Source of the DNA: Apiospora phragmitis
Lineage: Eukaryota > Ascomycota > Sordariomycetes > Amphisphaeriales > Apiosporaceae
Length of the DNA: 64,000 bases
Direction: 5' to 3'
Assembly (NCBI GenBank): GCA_038363925.1
Contig: JAQQWL010000004.1
Location: 2,232,001 to 2,296,000, forward strand
In this document: piece after piece, positions 1 through 12,600 of the stretch
Layout of the letters: each line of letters opens with the position of its first letter
Numbering within the stretch: position 1 is the stretch's first letter
Program-made: the position numbers and the translations under genes
Notes under the pieces: generated by a model
The model's input: only the letters and a program-made list of their open reading frames with translations
Databases searched by the model: none
What the model was told of the DNA's origin: nothing

Positions 1-3000
1 CTTGCGCTTCATCTCGAGTCGTCGAAATACTGCTAGCAGCAGCAGCCTGAAATGGAAAGACTGGTATTAAAAATAGAATCCGACTTCGTTTCAGCGAGAA
101 GTCGTGCAATTGGGCAATGGTTGATCTCGGCTTCGCATAGTAAAATCCCACCTAGCCTACAACAAGCGACCTCTCTCGTCCCGCCTACAAAACAAAATTT
201 CGAGGTTCCGAGCTTATCGCTTATCTTATCAGCCCAATCTTTTCCTCCAAACAATCCATGTACCTGGATTGGCTGAAGTCATGGTCTAAGCCTGCAAGCG
301 ACTGAGAGCCTCAAAGCATTGAACCTGGCCTGTCACCTTGATGGTTGGCAGCCAAAGTCCGCGCTCAAGATCATGTAAACCATTGGATTGCAGATTACCC
401 TCTCTACCTCTTTACCCAGCTCTGCCACTTCTAGACACCACCTAAATATCCTTGATGTCCCTTACAGAGTACTTTGATAAAAATCTCGATGCATTTTCTG
501 TTTTAGACACTGAAGTCCTTCGCGGCCCATTGCGACATGTTCGCCTCTTACGCGTATTGTCTTGAAGCAACCACGAACTAACGTTGGTTTGGTGTATTCC
601 AAGAATACAACCACATAAGGATTGCAACATGCAGATATGATTCACCTTGGCTGGCGCATAAGCCATCTCTTGACGTTCTTGTCGAAAGCTTCGCCAGTTC
701 TTACACGAACCAAGCATATGATCCAGCGGTTTCTGTCGATCTTCCTGTGAACGGCGAGAAACATCGTCATTCAGTCACATCTGCCCTTGATCAGCTAGAA
801 ACAAAGTCATCAAGACAACACACTGAGTACATACGGCACAACAGACTCCACATCCCCAGACCCTATTCCTTTTAACGTACGGAGTACTGCCCTCCCCAGA
901 TTTAGCATCTGGCATGCTCGAGCATGGAGTGGCAGGTGGCTAAAACGAAGATCCTACGAGCTTGACGCTCACGGGTCTTGGCCAGCTTGCCGATCTGTAT
1001 GCTTTTTGGACCTCTCTACGCCATCAACACCACGCCGTTGGTTGTTAAAGATATTAACGCAGCATTGCCTTTGTCCAAGGAGTTACGGTCTGTTTTGGCC
1101 AAGAAACTCGATGCCACATAACCAGCACATAGAGCGCGGTCTAAGCACGTCACTCGTGGCTGGCACTGGCGACGGGATGCGACAAGCTTTTTGCAGCTCT
1201 TTTCCAACCTGGGCTTTCGTGTCCACTTCCAACGCGACCCCCCATCGCCAAGGGGGGAAATGTCTGATGTCCGTAATGTTTCATCATACAGGATACACTT
1301 CCCAAACTCCCAAACTGTCACCATAATAGGTAAGCAGCACTGTCAACGCCGTCTCCGAGATACAGCCGCATTTCCACGAGGGGAGGCGAGTCCAGATGCC
1401 GCCTTTTGGAATTGGGAAAGTGAAAAAAGGGACCTGTTTCGACCGAAGCCGTGCGGACGACCCTTCTGGACGACCGACCGACTAAGCACTTGAGAAGAAG
1501 CTAGGCCTTGATGAGACCGCGCGGGTCAGAGCGTAGCCCGCCTTCCTTGCCAGCTCAGCTCGCCTCGCTTCTAATTCCCGTTCCTTGCCCACGACCCGCT
1601 ACCAATACACACTGGCCCGCCCGATAACGCTCCGGTTATCTGAAGCTGGCCTCGGTGAGCGTTGAGGCTTTTTTCTGGGAGCGCGTTTATTTCCGGGGCT
1701 GGTGGTCGGAGACTACTGTACAATCTCCTGCTTATGGAGATCAACCAAACCGGGTACCTGCTCCAGTAACCTTCCTCGCCCTGCTCCATCTTGGACGGAG
1801 TTGCGGAGAAATGACATCCTGGTTAGAGTTGTTGTTACCATAACGCGATTGAGAGGGCTCTAGCCCACATGCCTAAGCCCGAGGCCGACTAGCCAGGAAC
1901 CTGCCCCGTTGCCACTATTCCGACCTTGCAGGCTGCACGGCAAGCGGCATGCGTTATTTGTACTAGCAATGTACAAAGCGTGCCGGTACGTTTCTCTGAC
2001 GCCGGAGCATATTCGCTCTTGTAGCTGCTTTGTTCTGGACGAGTCATTCCTCGACGTCTTCTTCTCGACACAGGGGAGCTTGGCAGTTTCCGTCACGTCT
2101 TATCTATTTTAAAATCGATCATCTCTTCTGTCCCTGCTTAGCGCCTGGCGCCAGGTAGCCCTCAGCTATCACAATGTTATTGGCTGTCCGGCACGCCCAG
2201 GGGGCACTTGCCGATATTTTGTTTCTGCTCCATCTGAAGATCATGTTTCTAGGCGAAAACCCACGTACTGTATGTACTGTAGCTCACCAGTCGACTTTCA
2301 TGCAGTTTGTGACCGAGTTTGAAGTAACGAGGGCGCGAGATTGGGGGTAGGGGTCTCCCTTATCTCTCATGGTCACGTGCCGCTATAGAGCCGCGATATA
2401 GCGCTGTTTCAAGCTCCATCGATGCTGAAACCATGGCAGGGGTACGTGATCACCCGGAGCTGTTGCAACTCTTGAAGAGATTTTGGTTACGTCGCCCGAC
2501 GCTTATTCGTCCGTGGTGAGGCATTTTCAGATCACTTCACCTCTATTGTCTCTGGAAAAATTACTTGGCGTGGAGGATCCCATGTCTAATTTCAACGGTA
2601 GCCCGAACTAGCCTCGCGAAACCGATCAACGCTACATCGTGTTCCCTTTTTGTCGGAGACACCCCAGTAGTGATACTGGAGATGGACGTCTCTGATAGGC
2701 CAGTTCCGGGACATTTCGTCCCATCATGGAAGGCATCCTAGCCGTATAATGAGATCTCCATCTCGCCTCCGCTCTCCAGAAAAGGGCCTTCACCTGAGAA
2801 CCCGCCAAATCAAATTGGCGTCGGTGGAGTTGTCGCCTGCAACTATTCGGGTCCCTGGCTGCTTCAGAGGAAACGGGCCAAGACATGGCAGTTGCGGCAG
2901 CTCTCCGGCCATCGTCGGTATGGGGGCCGACTTCCTATAAGTACTGGCTTCATCCAACGTTTGGATGAATCTCTCTACTCTTCTTCCTTACGCCCAATCT

Positions 3001-3119
3001 ACCTCCTCTTGTCTCTCTTCCGTGGTATATCGGTATATCCCGTGGTCGCTCCCGTAGCTCCGGCTTTCGTTGCTTGCTCCTGATTTCTTCTTCTGTTTCT
3101 ACAGCTGGACTGTTACGCC
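1..3119. other. Intergenic region upstream of pma1, no gene found
   Basis: Only short open frames without recognisable similarity, overlapping on both strands. The last part (about 2960-3119) is rich in C and T, as is usual for leaders of highly expressed fungal genes, and probably holds the pma1 transcription start. A perfect 12-bp palindrome CCTGGCGCCAGG lies at 2144-2155 and a CACGTG box near 2384. A promoter of about 3 kb would fit a strongly expressed proton pump, but no specific factor site can be assigned. Confidence 0.6.
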
Positions 3120-6100
3120 ATGGCACCTAATCTAAAGAAGTTGAAAGGTCTCGGTGGCCACAAGAGCAACCCCGAATACACCGCCGCCGCTATGGAGGAA
3201 GGTGCCGATCTCGAGTCGGGAAGCTTCCTCACGGAGAGCCAGAGAAACAACGACGTCGGACCATCGCCGGAAACGGTAAAACAAAACCCACAAGGCGAGA
3301 ACCCGTACATGGATGAGTACAGCGCGTAAGTGTCCTCTACCTATTTTCAACGTCTATTATATTTGGCTTCAATCTGACCGATTAATCACAGCTTGGTTCG
3401 TTTCGTCGATACCTACCGGGATCCCAACGCGGAGACAGAAGAGGAGGAAGACTTTTCCAGTGAAGGAAAGAAGGCTCCGTGGTGGGCCTTCTGGAAGAGC
3501 GGTAAATCTGGAGCCAATACGGCATCCAAGAGCGACTTCCAGACCCCGGCAGAATGGGTCAAGACCGACATCCATAAGGGTCTTGACAACCTTGAGGTCG
3601 AGCGGAGACGTAAGCAGTCCGGATGGAATGAGCTTTCCGCGGAGAAAGAGAACATGCTTCTCAAGTTCATCGGTTTCTTCCGTGGTCCGGTCCTCTATGG
3701 TAAGTGGTCACCAACATATCTACCCACTTGGGCTTTTACTAACAACTTCGTTCAGTTATGGAAGTCGCTTTCATCCTTGCCCTCGGTCTTCAGGATTGGC
3801 TTGACGCTGGTATCATCATCGGTATTCTGCTCCTCAACGCCATCGTTGGTTGGTACCAGGAGAAGCAAGCTGCCGATGTTGTTGCTAGTCTGAAGGGCGA
3901 CATCGCCATGAAGGCACTTGTTGTTCGTAACGGCAAAGAAGAAGAGATCCGAGCTAGAGAACTTGTCCCTGGTGACATCATCGTCATTGAAGAAGGCATG
4001 GTTGTTCCTGCTGATGCTCGCCTGATCTGCGACTACGACAACCCTAAGGGCCAGGAGCAGTACCGAGCTGAGCTGAGTGCCCAGAGTGGCGGGTCTGCTG
4101 ATAAGGAGAAGAAATTCGACCCCGAGGATGATGAAGGCACCCCTCATATAGGCCACGCTATTGTCGCTATCGATCAGTCTGCCATCACCGGAGAATCCCT
4201 CGCTGTCGAGAAGTACATGACCGACACCGTCTACTACACCACTGGTTGCAAGCGCGGCAAGGCTTACGGTGTTGTCACTTCTGGTGCCCAGGCTTCATTC
4301 GTCGGAAGGACTGCCACTTTGGTTCAGGGTGCGAAGGACTCCGGTCATTTCAAGGCCATCATGAACTCTATCGGTGCTAGTCTCTTGGTTCTCGTCGTCT
4401 TCTGGATTCTTGTTGCCTGGATCGGTGGTTTCTACCGCAACCTCAACATCGCCCTTCCTTCTGACAGCTCCATCAACCTGCTCCACTACGCCCTGATTCT
4501 GCTCATCATCGGTGTACCGGTCGGTCTGCCCGTCGTTACCACTACCACCCTGGCTGTCGGTGCTGCCTACTTGGCTGAGGAGAAGGCCATTGTCCAGAAG
4601 CTCACCGCTATCGAGTCTCTCGCTGGTGTTGACATCTTGTGCTCTGACAAGACCGGAACTCTCACTGCCAACCAACTGTCCGTCCGTGAGCCTTTCGTCA
4701 TGGAGGGTGTCGACATCAATTGGATGATGGCTGTCGCTGCTCTGGCCTCGTCCCACAACATCAAGAACCTCGACCCCATTGACAAGATCACCATTCTTAC
4801 CCTCAAGCGCTACCCTAAGGCCAAGGAAATGATCAGCGAAGGCTGGAAGACGGAGAAGTTCACTCCTTTCGACCCCGTCTCCAAGCGTATCACTGCCGTC
4901 TGTACCCACCAGGGTGTCCGCTACACTTGTGCCAAGGGTGCCCCCAAGGCCGTTCTCGCTCTGAGCAACTGCACCGAGGAGCAGGCAGCACTCTTCCGTG
5001 AGAAGGCCACTGAACTCGCTCGCCGTGGTTTCCGTTCGCTCGCTGTTGCTGTCCAAGAGGAAGATGGCCCCTGGGAAATGCTCGGCATGATCTCTCTCTT
5101 CGATCCTCCCCCGTAGCGACACTGCCCAGACTATTGCTGAGGCCCAGGCCCTTGGTATCTCGGTTAAGATGCTTACTGGTGATGCCATTGCTATTGCCAA
5201 GGAGACCTGCCACATGCTTAACCTGGGTTCTAAGGTTTACAACTCCGACAAGCTTATTCACTCTGGCATGCCCGGTACCAGTGTCCACGATCTTTGCGAG
5301 CGCGCTGATGGTTTCGCTGAAGTCTTCCCCGAACACAAGTACCAGGTCGTTGAAATGCTTCAGCAACGCGGTCACTTGACGGCTATGACTGGTGACGGTG
5401 TGAACGATGCTCCTTCCCTGAAGAAATCTGACTGTGGTATTGCTGTCGAAGGCTCTACTGAAGCCGCTCAAGCTGCCGCCGATATCGTCTTCCTCGCTCC
5501 TGGTCTCAGCACTATCGTCTCCGCCATCAAGATCTCCCGTCAAATCTTCCAGCGCATGAAGGCCTACATCCAGTACCGTATCGCCCTCTGCCTGCATCTC
5601 GAGATCTACCTCGTCACCTCTATGGTCATCATTAACGAGACTATCCGTGCTGACCTGGTTGTCTTCATCGCTCTCTTTGCCGATCTTGCCACCATTGCTG
5701 TTGCCTACGATAACGCCCACTTTGAGAAGCGACCTGTCGAGTGGCAACTGCCCAAGATCTGGATCATTTCCGTCGTCCTCGGTGTCCTGCTGGCCATCGG
5801 TACCTGGATCCTGCGCGGTACCCTCTGGCTCCCCAGCGGTGGTATCATCCAGAACTACGGCGGTGTCCAGGAGATGCTCTTCCTCCAAGTGGCCCTTACT
5901 GAGAACTGGCTCATCTTCGTCACTCGCGGTTTCGAGACCTACCCCTCGTGGCAGCTGGTCGGCGCCATCTTCGGTGTCGATATCCTGGCCTCCCTCTTCG
6001 CTGGCTTCGGTTGGTTCAGCGGTCACGGCTTGGAGACCGCCTGGTCCATGAACCCTAAGCTGTCCCAGAATGGCGCCGTCGACATCGTCACCATCGTCGT

Positions 6101-6329
6101 CATCTGGCTCTTCTCCATTGCCGTCGTTATCGTCATCGGCATCATCTACTACGCCCTCTCCAGCTGGGCCACCCTCGACAACCTCGGCCGCAAGAAGCGC
6201 TCGAAGCAGGACACCATGATGGAGAACATCCTCACCCACCTCAGCAAGGTCGCGGTCGAGCACGAGCGCGATGAGCGTGGCGACCGTTACTACGTCGCCC
6301 AGAAGACCATTATCGAGGAGGAAGACTAA
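3120..6329 (+). CDS. pma1: Plasma membrane H+-ATPase (P-type, Pma1 family)
   Basis: Electrogenic proton pump of the plasma membrane; it hydrolyses ATP to export H+ and energises nutrient uptake. Exons 3120-3325, 3392-3699 and 3756-6329, with GTAAGT donors and CAG acceptors. The N-terminus is acidic (EEEED cluster) and longer than in yeast. The phosphorylated aspartate is in SDKTGTLT (about residue 469). TGES lies in the actuator domain, the ATP-binding hinge TGDGVNDAP follows, and several membrane segments precede and follow the catalytic loop. The frame breaks at C5 (5108-5112): a TAG at 5114-5116 ends the product at 624 residues, whereas four C would keep the family sequence D-P-P-R-S-D-T-A-Q intact. 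With one C removed the protein is 1028 residues and the total length is a multiple of three. The pump is essential in fungi, so a base-call error is likely. A second, dispensable paralogue that really decayed cannot be excluded. Confidence 0.96.
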
Positions 6330-9300
6330 ATCCAAAAAACAATATAGAAGAAAACCCACAAAATAGAAGTGGTCGGTCGGTCTTGGGTGGGCGGCGTGTA
6401 ACCGGTTGGAAACACTGTCTTTTATTTTTTTCTTATGATCTTGTACTTTTGATACCACCTCGGTCGCTACGGAGGCTCCGTGTAGAAAGAAAACCGAGAA
6501 TATCTAATTTATTTACTTTTGTTCAAACTACTCGCTCTGGCTTGCTGCTCTCTCTATTGTGACTTGTGACTTTTGCTCTATGCCCACTTGCATCTTACCA
6601 ATGGAAATGCCTATAGATGCTTGTATCTTCAGGTGAATGCTTTCTCAACCCCGGAAAACGGTGATCGTCTTTTTGCTTTAGGCAATGAAGACTATCGTTT
6701 ATATGTAAGACATGATGATTGTTCTGTATCGATGAGTAAGTACATCCATCTGGGTCCGAAGCCGGCCGAACACTGCGCACTCGGTTCCGAGATCAAAACT
6801 CTGGATGAAAGTGGGTAGAAAGGTAATGGAAAATGCGCACGATTTATGGATAGGAGAAGAGAGAATGTGCTACCTATGTTAGAACGAGCGACGGCTCTTC
6901 TTCTCGAAGATGGTTACTTGCCGCCTAGGGGAAGTGTTTATTTTATGGGGTGTCGTCGCAGTTATCGCTCTAGGTAACATGGGACTGTCGACGTTTTGTT
7001 CTATAAGTCAAGGGCCCGGGCTAAGGTTGCACCACTAGGTGACGCCATCTCATCCAACAATATATAGCAGACAGACAACATCGATAGGTAGAGGCTCGTC
7101 GGGACCCTGAACCATGTTCTCAGGAAATGGTTGAAGAGCATGTTAGACCGGACTCGGGGAGAGCGCATTCGGCTTGTTGGAAAAGGCAGACCTTGGACAT
7201 GGCATGGGCAGTAGTGACTGCTACTCAAACAAGGCAAGGCAGGTAGAGCTTGTCGCTTGGTAGTTCTTGAGTAGATATTTGATTGGAAGTAAGGGACTGT
7301 ACAGCCTGGAGAAGAGAGCAGCAAATAAGTATAGACATGTATGAATACACATGTACGATATTGTTACAATTGGGGCTGCCTGCTACGGTAGGTTAAGGTT
7401 ACACTCACTAACTGACTTACACCAAGCCAGTTAGAGCCGTGTAACTTATCATTGCTGTCCAAAACATGGCTTGGAGATGGACTTCGCCAAGACCTGTGGG
7501 GCATAGAAGAGAACAGAAAGAAAGAAAGAGAGTAATAAGAGAAAATAAAGCAGAAGAAGAAACGATGCATCCATCCCTTGGGATAATGACTGGTTCTCCT
7601 TATACCAAGTTCGACCGTCCGCCGTAGCAAGATGCAAGGTCGATCACTGTCCACACTGCCGAGTTTGTAGAGGGCGAACACTTCGTCTGCTGGGGTTTCT
7701 CAGGCTTTTCGAAAGGAGCCCCGAAAGTCAGAGATATTGCAGGTTCGTGATATGCAGACTATCATGCACACACAGACGGCAGAACCAATATTTCAGGGTG
7801 ACGTTTGCCCGTGCATCTGTCGCGGGACCTAATGCACCTTTCCACCAACAACACCCCATACGGTAGTTACCGACAATTGATATTGAGCAATTAACGAATG
7901 TTGTGATATGAATGAGATGGTCTATCTAATACTGAAAACATTTCCCCCAAATATGAGACTCATCTGAGCTGGCTGCTATCTGCATATATATCTATCTTGC
8001 CCTCTCGAGTCTCCACAGGTTTGGACTTAGCACAGCAGAGCCGATGGTACTTTTTCTTCTGCTGGGATCGGCCTAACCAGTCAGCATTGGAAGTCAACAA
8101 ACGAGAAAATGCACCTTTTTCCTTGTTTGCATCGAGTGGATACGGGAACAGGTGAGGGGGACGAAACAAGAACAGACACACAGACGGGACGCGGCAGCAG
8201 TGGACTCGCCGCCCAAAACTGGCCACAATGCTTATTACGTGCGTTAGACTGCATCAGAAAAGACGAGCTTGACGCAGCTGGTGGATCGTGACTAGCTAGC
8301 CGTCTAGCTAATGTAAGGGAATCTCGATACATGCTGCTGGTCACATCGCCCTACGACTATGAATAGTAGGTCGGTTACCTTAGGTTAGGAATGCGTTGGA
8401 AATAGACAAACACTAGAACCGGCATATGGAGAGGTCAAAAACACGCAAACCAGCTTGCAAGTGACGGACGGACGCACAGGATGGGGAAACATCCAGAATG
8501 GATCACGCCCGCCAGCACACACGACGAGAATTGGCTGATGGCCTGCAGTACTACTAACCGTATGGGTGTATTTTTTAATATGTCGAGCAATGCAAAAAAG
8601 GTAGGTCAGCCCTTCAAGAGCGAATGAGGGGAGATGGACGTTGTTGAGTAACAGTCCACTGGCAATCCCTAGGCTCAGAGGGGCTTAGATAGCAGCGACG
8701 TGCAGTAGCAACCCGGCTCGCAAGCAATTCTCCGGAGTGCGTAGCCGCTGGGAATCGCCAAAAGTTGCGAAGAGTCGCTGGGAGTCTGGCCATGGAGTGG
8801 TGCCGGCAAGCCCCTCCTCGCCCAAGAATCCCTACACCGTCGGCGTAATTGGTATGGCAACGGCCTCTGAGCTCAGTCGAGCTGGTGGAAGGTGGTGGAT
8901 TTGGTGGGGAAGCTGGGGGCAGCTGCTCCTCTGTTTACATCGCAACGGCTCCCGGCCAATCACAGCGAGTTTCTTGTGACATCCCGCCTCTCTCGTTACC
9001 TCGACCCAAGCCCAAGTGCTCACCACCACTCCAGCAAATAATAATATCTACCCAACTGGTGCTGCGCAGACCGCTTCGTTGAATTCACGTTCGTCGTTCC
9101 TCCTATTGTTCATCTCCATTCCTCCTTTCTTCTGAGTTGGCAAGGAAGAATCTCCATTTTGGGTTCCGTTCATATATCGATTCAGCGATATAGCTTGTCC
9201 AAGGAAACTCCGTTACCGCCCAACCGCTGTAACCCAACCTGCCTACCTTCAATCTTCTCTTGACTTTCTATTCTCTACGTCAACAAATGCCGTGAAGAGC

Positions 9301-9659
9301 TGGTGTCTGGCTACAACCAACTATCCCGCCTTCAGTGTCGCATTCCACCGCGATTCTTTTTTTTAAAGAAACCAAAACCAAGAGTTTTCCTCTCACTACT
9401 TACCTGTTTCTTTTCACCGCAGCGCGTCGCAATTGAATTCCACCTGCTGCGGCGCTCTTTTGACAAGATCAACCAAAGGCCCCAGTGGTCCTCCATATCA
9501 AAACAAACCTCGAGCTCTGCTGGCACACCAACAGCCGAGCCGGGCATCACCACCACCCAATAGCGCAGCGCATTCGCCGCTTAACATCTTTTCCCTTGTG
9601 TATACTTCCTCGAAGGAAATGATCCACCTTTAATTTATTGTACAAGAAAAACAAGCAAG
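6330..9659. other. pma1 3' flank and long bud4 promoter/leader
   Basis: No convincing gene. The first 200-300 bases are T-rich and fit a pma1 3' UTR. From about 9080 to 9659 the plus strand is rich in CT tracts (for example 9091-9136), with a CAA-rich stretch just before the start codon of bud4. This is typical of a long 5' leader of a morphogenesis gene. The short open frames between 6570 and 8980 overlap each other on both strands and resemble nothing I know. Confidence 0.55.
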
Positions 9660-12600
9660 ATGGCTACTGAGGAAACAGTAAGTACTTACACGGGCGCTTG
9701 CCGCGTTCGGCTACCATCCAAAAGTCCCCGTCTGTTGACATGAACCCCTCCACCAGATTACACAACCATTGCGCATCTCCAAGGGCTCAGGCACACCTTC
9801 CGCAACACCCAACAAGAGCAGTCTCCTCGTCCCTTATCCGAGATTTCTGTCGGTGAGAAGAGACGAAATTCACCCAGCTGGAACCAGACATCCAAGGTAA
9901 GTGGCCGCAGCAGCACCAGCTGTCGCTTGATTCGAACATTCGAAGAAGTATCCCAAACTGACACAAGTGGCGCGCTTGCAGAAGATGACCCTCAATACCG
10001 ATTCATCGCCATTCCAGTCCTCACCGCTAGACAGCACTAGTTCTCCTCACCTCTTCTGGCAGAGTCGCATCAGCACCCAAGAGAATGATCTTTATGGCGG
10101 AGGAGGCACACCCTCCCCTACCCGACGCTCCTCTATTGAGCGCCTACAGAAGGCTTCCCGTGTCAAGAATAGTACCATGTTCGCACGGGAGCAGAAACAA
10201 GAATACGACCCGACACGGATACCCACCATCGAGCGACCTCTCGCCAAGGTAACAAACAGTGCCTATGTTAGCACGCCGGCGGGCGGGTTTCGCTCAACCC
10301 ATGGTCGTAGTGACAGCGCGTCAAGCATTTCGCTCTATAGCCCGGGGAGGTCCATCGTCAATCCCATGACCATTGGAAGTCCGACACCTCTGAGCCCCCG
10401 CAGTCCTAGCAAGGATCAGGTCTCTCCTATGAAATCTTCACTTTCCAACTCCCGATTCAAGAGCAGTCATGACTCCCAACCAACCAACTACTTTGGTGAG
10501 ACTATACTGGAAGATGACGATCTTCCTTGGGGCAAGACCCTCAACCGGAACATGAAGAGCGTCACATTCGACAATGGTCCTCCACAGATCAACGAGTATG
10601 AGATGGCGACGCCAGATCTGTCTTCAATCGGCACAAACTCGAGAGAAGGCAGCTACGACTCGGAAGAGGACGATGAGGACGCTTATGGCCTCTACCGGGA
10701 CGAGGGCGATCTCCAGGATGATAGTTTCGATGCCACTCTTGAAGACACAGATAAGACACCTGTGGTTGGACCCGATGAGTGGCGTGGAGATAACCGTGAG
10801 GAAAAATACGAAAACAGTCCTCTACCCGAAGGGGCTTCCTTCTCCAGCGGAGACTGCTAGACCACAACATGGCCATGGCCGTACTGACTCCACTGCATCG
10901 AGCGGTGAACACCGCCCGCTGCCTCCTTTACCAGGCATGGGTCACGTCCGCACTCAATCAAACTCCTCAAATGGCCTGTCCGCCACCGCGGAGCGCATGC
11001 TAGGAAGCCCCCGTCGGGACCTCCCTACGCCGCCACCGGCTGCGACAAGCAAGTCCGAAATGCAGAACATTGGCAACACCAAGATGTCTTTGGAAGAGCG
11101 ATTGAAGCTCATGATGCTCTCTGAGGACACCAGCCCCAAGGCTATCTCGACTGATCCCATAAAGTCGTTCGCAGAACAGCAACGAGAGAGACGAATGCGG
11201 CGTGCAGGTCCTCGCGATAGAGTCGAGAGCCCTACACCAGAGGACCAGGAAGACAACGAAGACCACGAAGACAATGAGGGCAACGAGGTTGCTGAGTCAG
11301 AGGCAGGCGAAGAGGATGACACCGTCGGTGACATCTCTGGTTTGGATATGGACTACCAGCTTCCCAGTATCTCCCGCCAGTCCATTCTTCAGCGTGTCAA
11401 TGGAAACAAAGCTTTCGAGCGAGACTCTGACTATCACTTCAACTCGTCTCCGGCGCCCTCCAGCCCTGAGCGCCAGCTACCTTTCAACCCCGATGTTCCG
11501 ATCGATAGTATCGAGGAGTCGGTCTTTGAGGACGTGGCTGAAGAAAGCGAATCCAGTGTGGTTCTTAACGGGACAGAAGACGAGAAGAGTGATGTCTACG
11601 ATCTTTACCAGAGATCAGAAGACGACCAGTCTGAGATTGATGACACTGTCAAGGACGACGACAGTGAGAGCCACTATTCTGATGAGGCCCAAAAACCCCA
11701 GCAGGAAGATGACGAGGACTCAGTCATGACCCCTCGCGCAGGCAGTACAGGCGAGAAGCTCAGTCCGGCCACCGAGTCTGGCATTACCAACTTCAGTGCC
11801 ACCCTTCCCCAGGTGAACGGCAATAAACAGGAGAATGAATTTACTAGAAGTCTTCAGTCCTACATGCTTCCGAAGCCCAAGGAAGCCCATGCTTTCACCT
11901 ACACTGAAAGCCACAAGCCAAATGAAGATCTCGATACTGAAGATCACAAGCCGGATCAAGAAGACGATGCCTTTTCTTACGCTGAAAGCCAAGAGATAGA
12001 AGATGATGACGATGCCTCCAGCTACACTGAAAGCCACGCTACGGAAGACGCAGATGCCGAGGCAGAAGCTGAGGCTGAGGCCAAAGCTGAAGCTGGAGCT
12101 GACTCGCAGCGCCGCCTGCAACTCCAGAGCGATCACTGCCTAAGGCTGACTATGACGGCTCTGGATGGGGATCTAAGGCTGATTATGACGGTTCAGGATG
12201 GGGAGAGCCCGAAGAAGAAGAAGAGATTGAAGAACCAGGCACTCCCGAATCTGTCATTCATCACCCTGTCTCCGAAGATGAGTACACCGAAGACGAGGAG
12301 GAGGAAGAGGAAGAAGAGATGCCAGATGAGCCTCTCGAGTCGCCTGAAGTTCCAGAGCGTGTAGCCACGATCAAGAGCGCCTCAGGTTCCAAACTCAAGA
12401 CTCGACCTTCAGCCACGCCCGCGGATCTCGCTGCTATGCGGGAAGCTCGTCGGCATGTGAGCCGCGAGGTACCTCCCATAATCCCGCCTATCCCTACGCG
12501 CCATAAGAGCCGCTCGTCGACAGACCAGGGTGAAGAAAAGGCCGGCAACGCGGAGGGCAATGAAGAGGAGGACGACTTCGTCGAGCGTCACCCCAGCTTT

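Noticed and set aside
442..717. 91-codon open frame on minus upstream of pma1
   Set aside because: Composition looks random and nothing around it supports a gene.
4295..6458. Long open frames (306 and 522 codons) on the minus strand across pma1
   Set aside because: They lie exactly opposite a clear pma1 gene and reflect its strong codon bias; their translations are low-complexity acidic sequence without family patterns.
10574..12364. A separate 596-codon gene within bud4
   Set aside because: Its first part and last part are out of frame with bud4 and meaningless; the middle is simply the bud4 reading frame between two indels.
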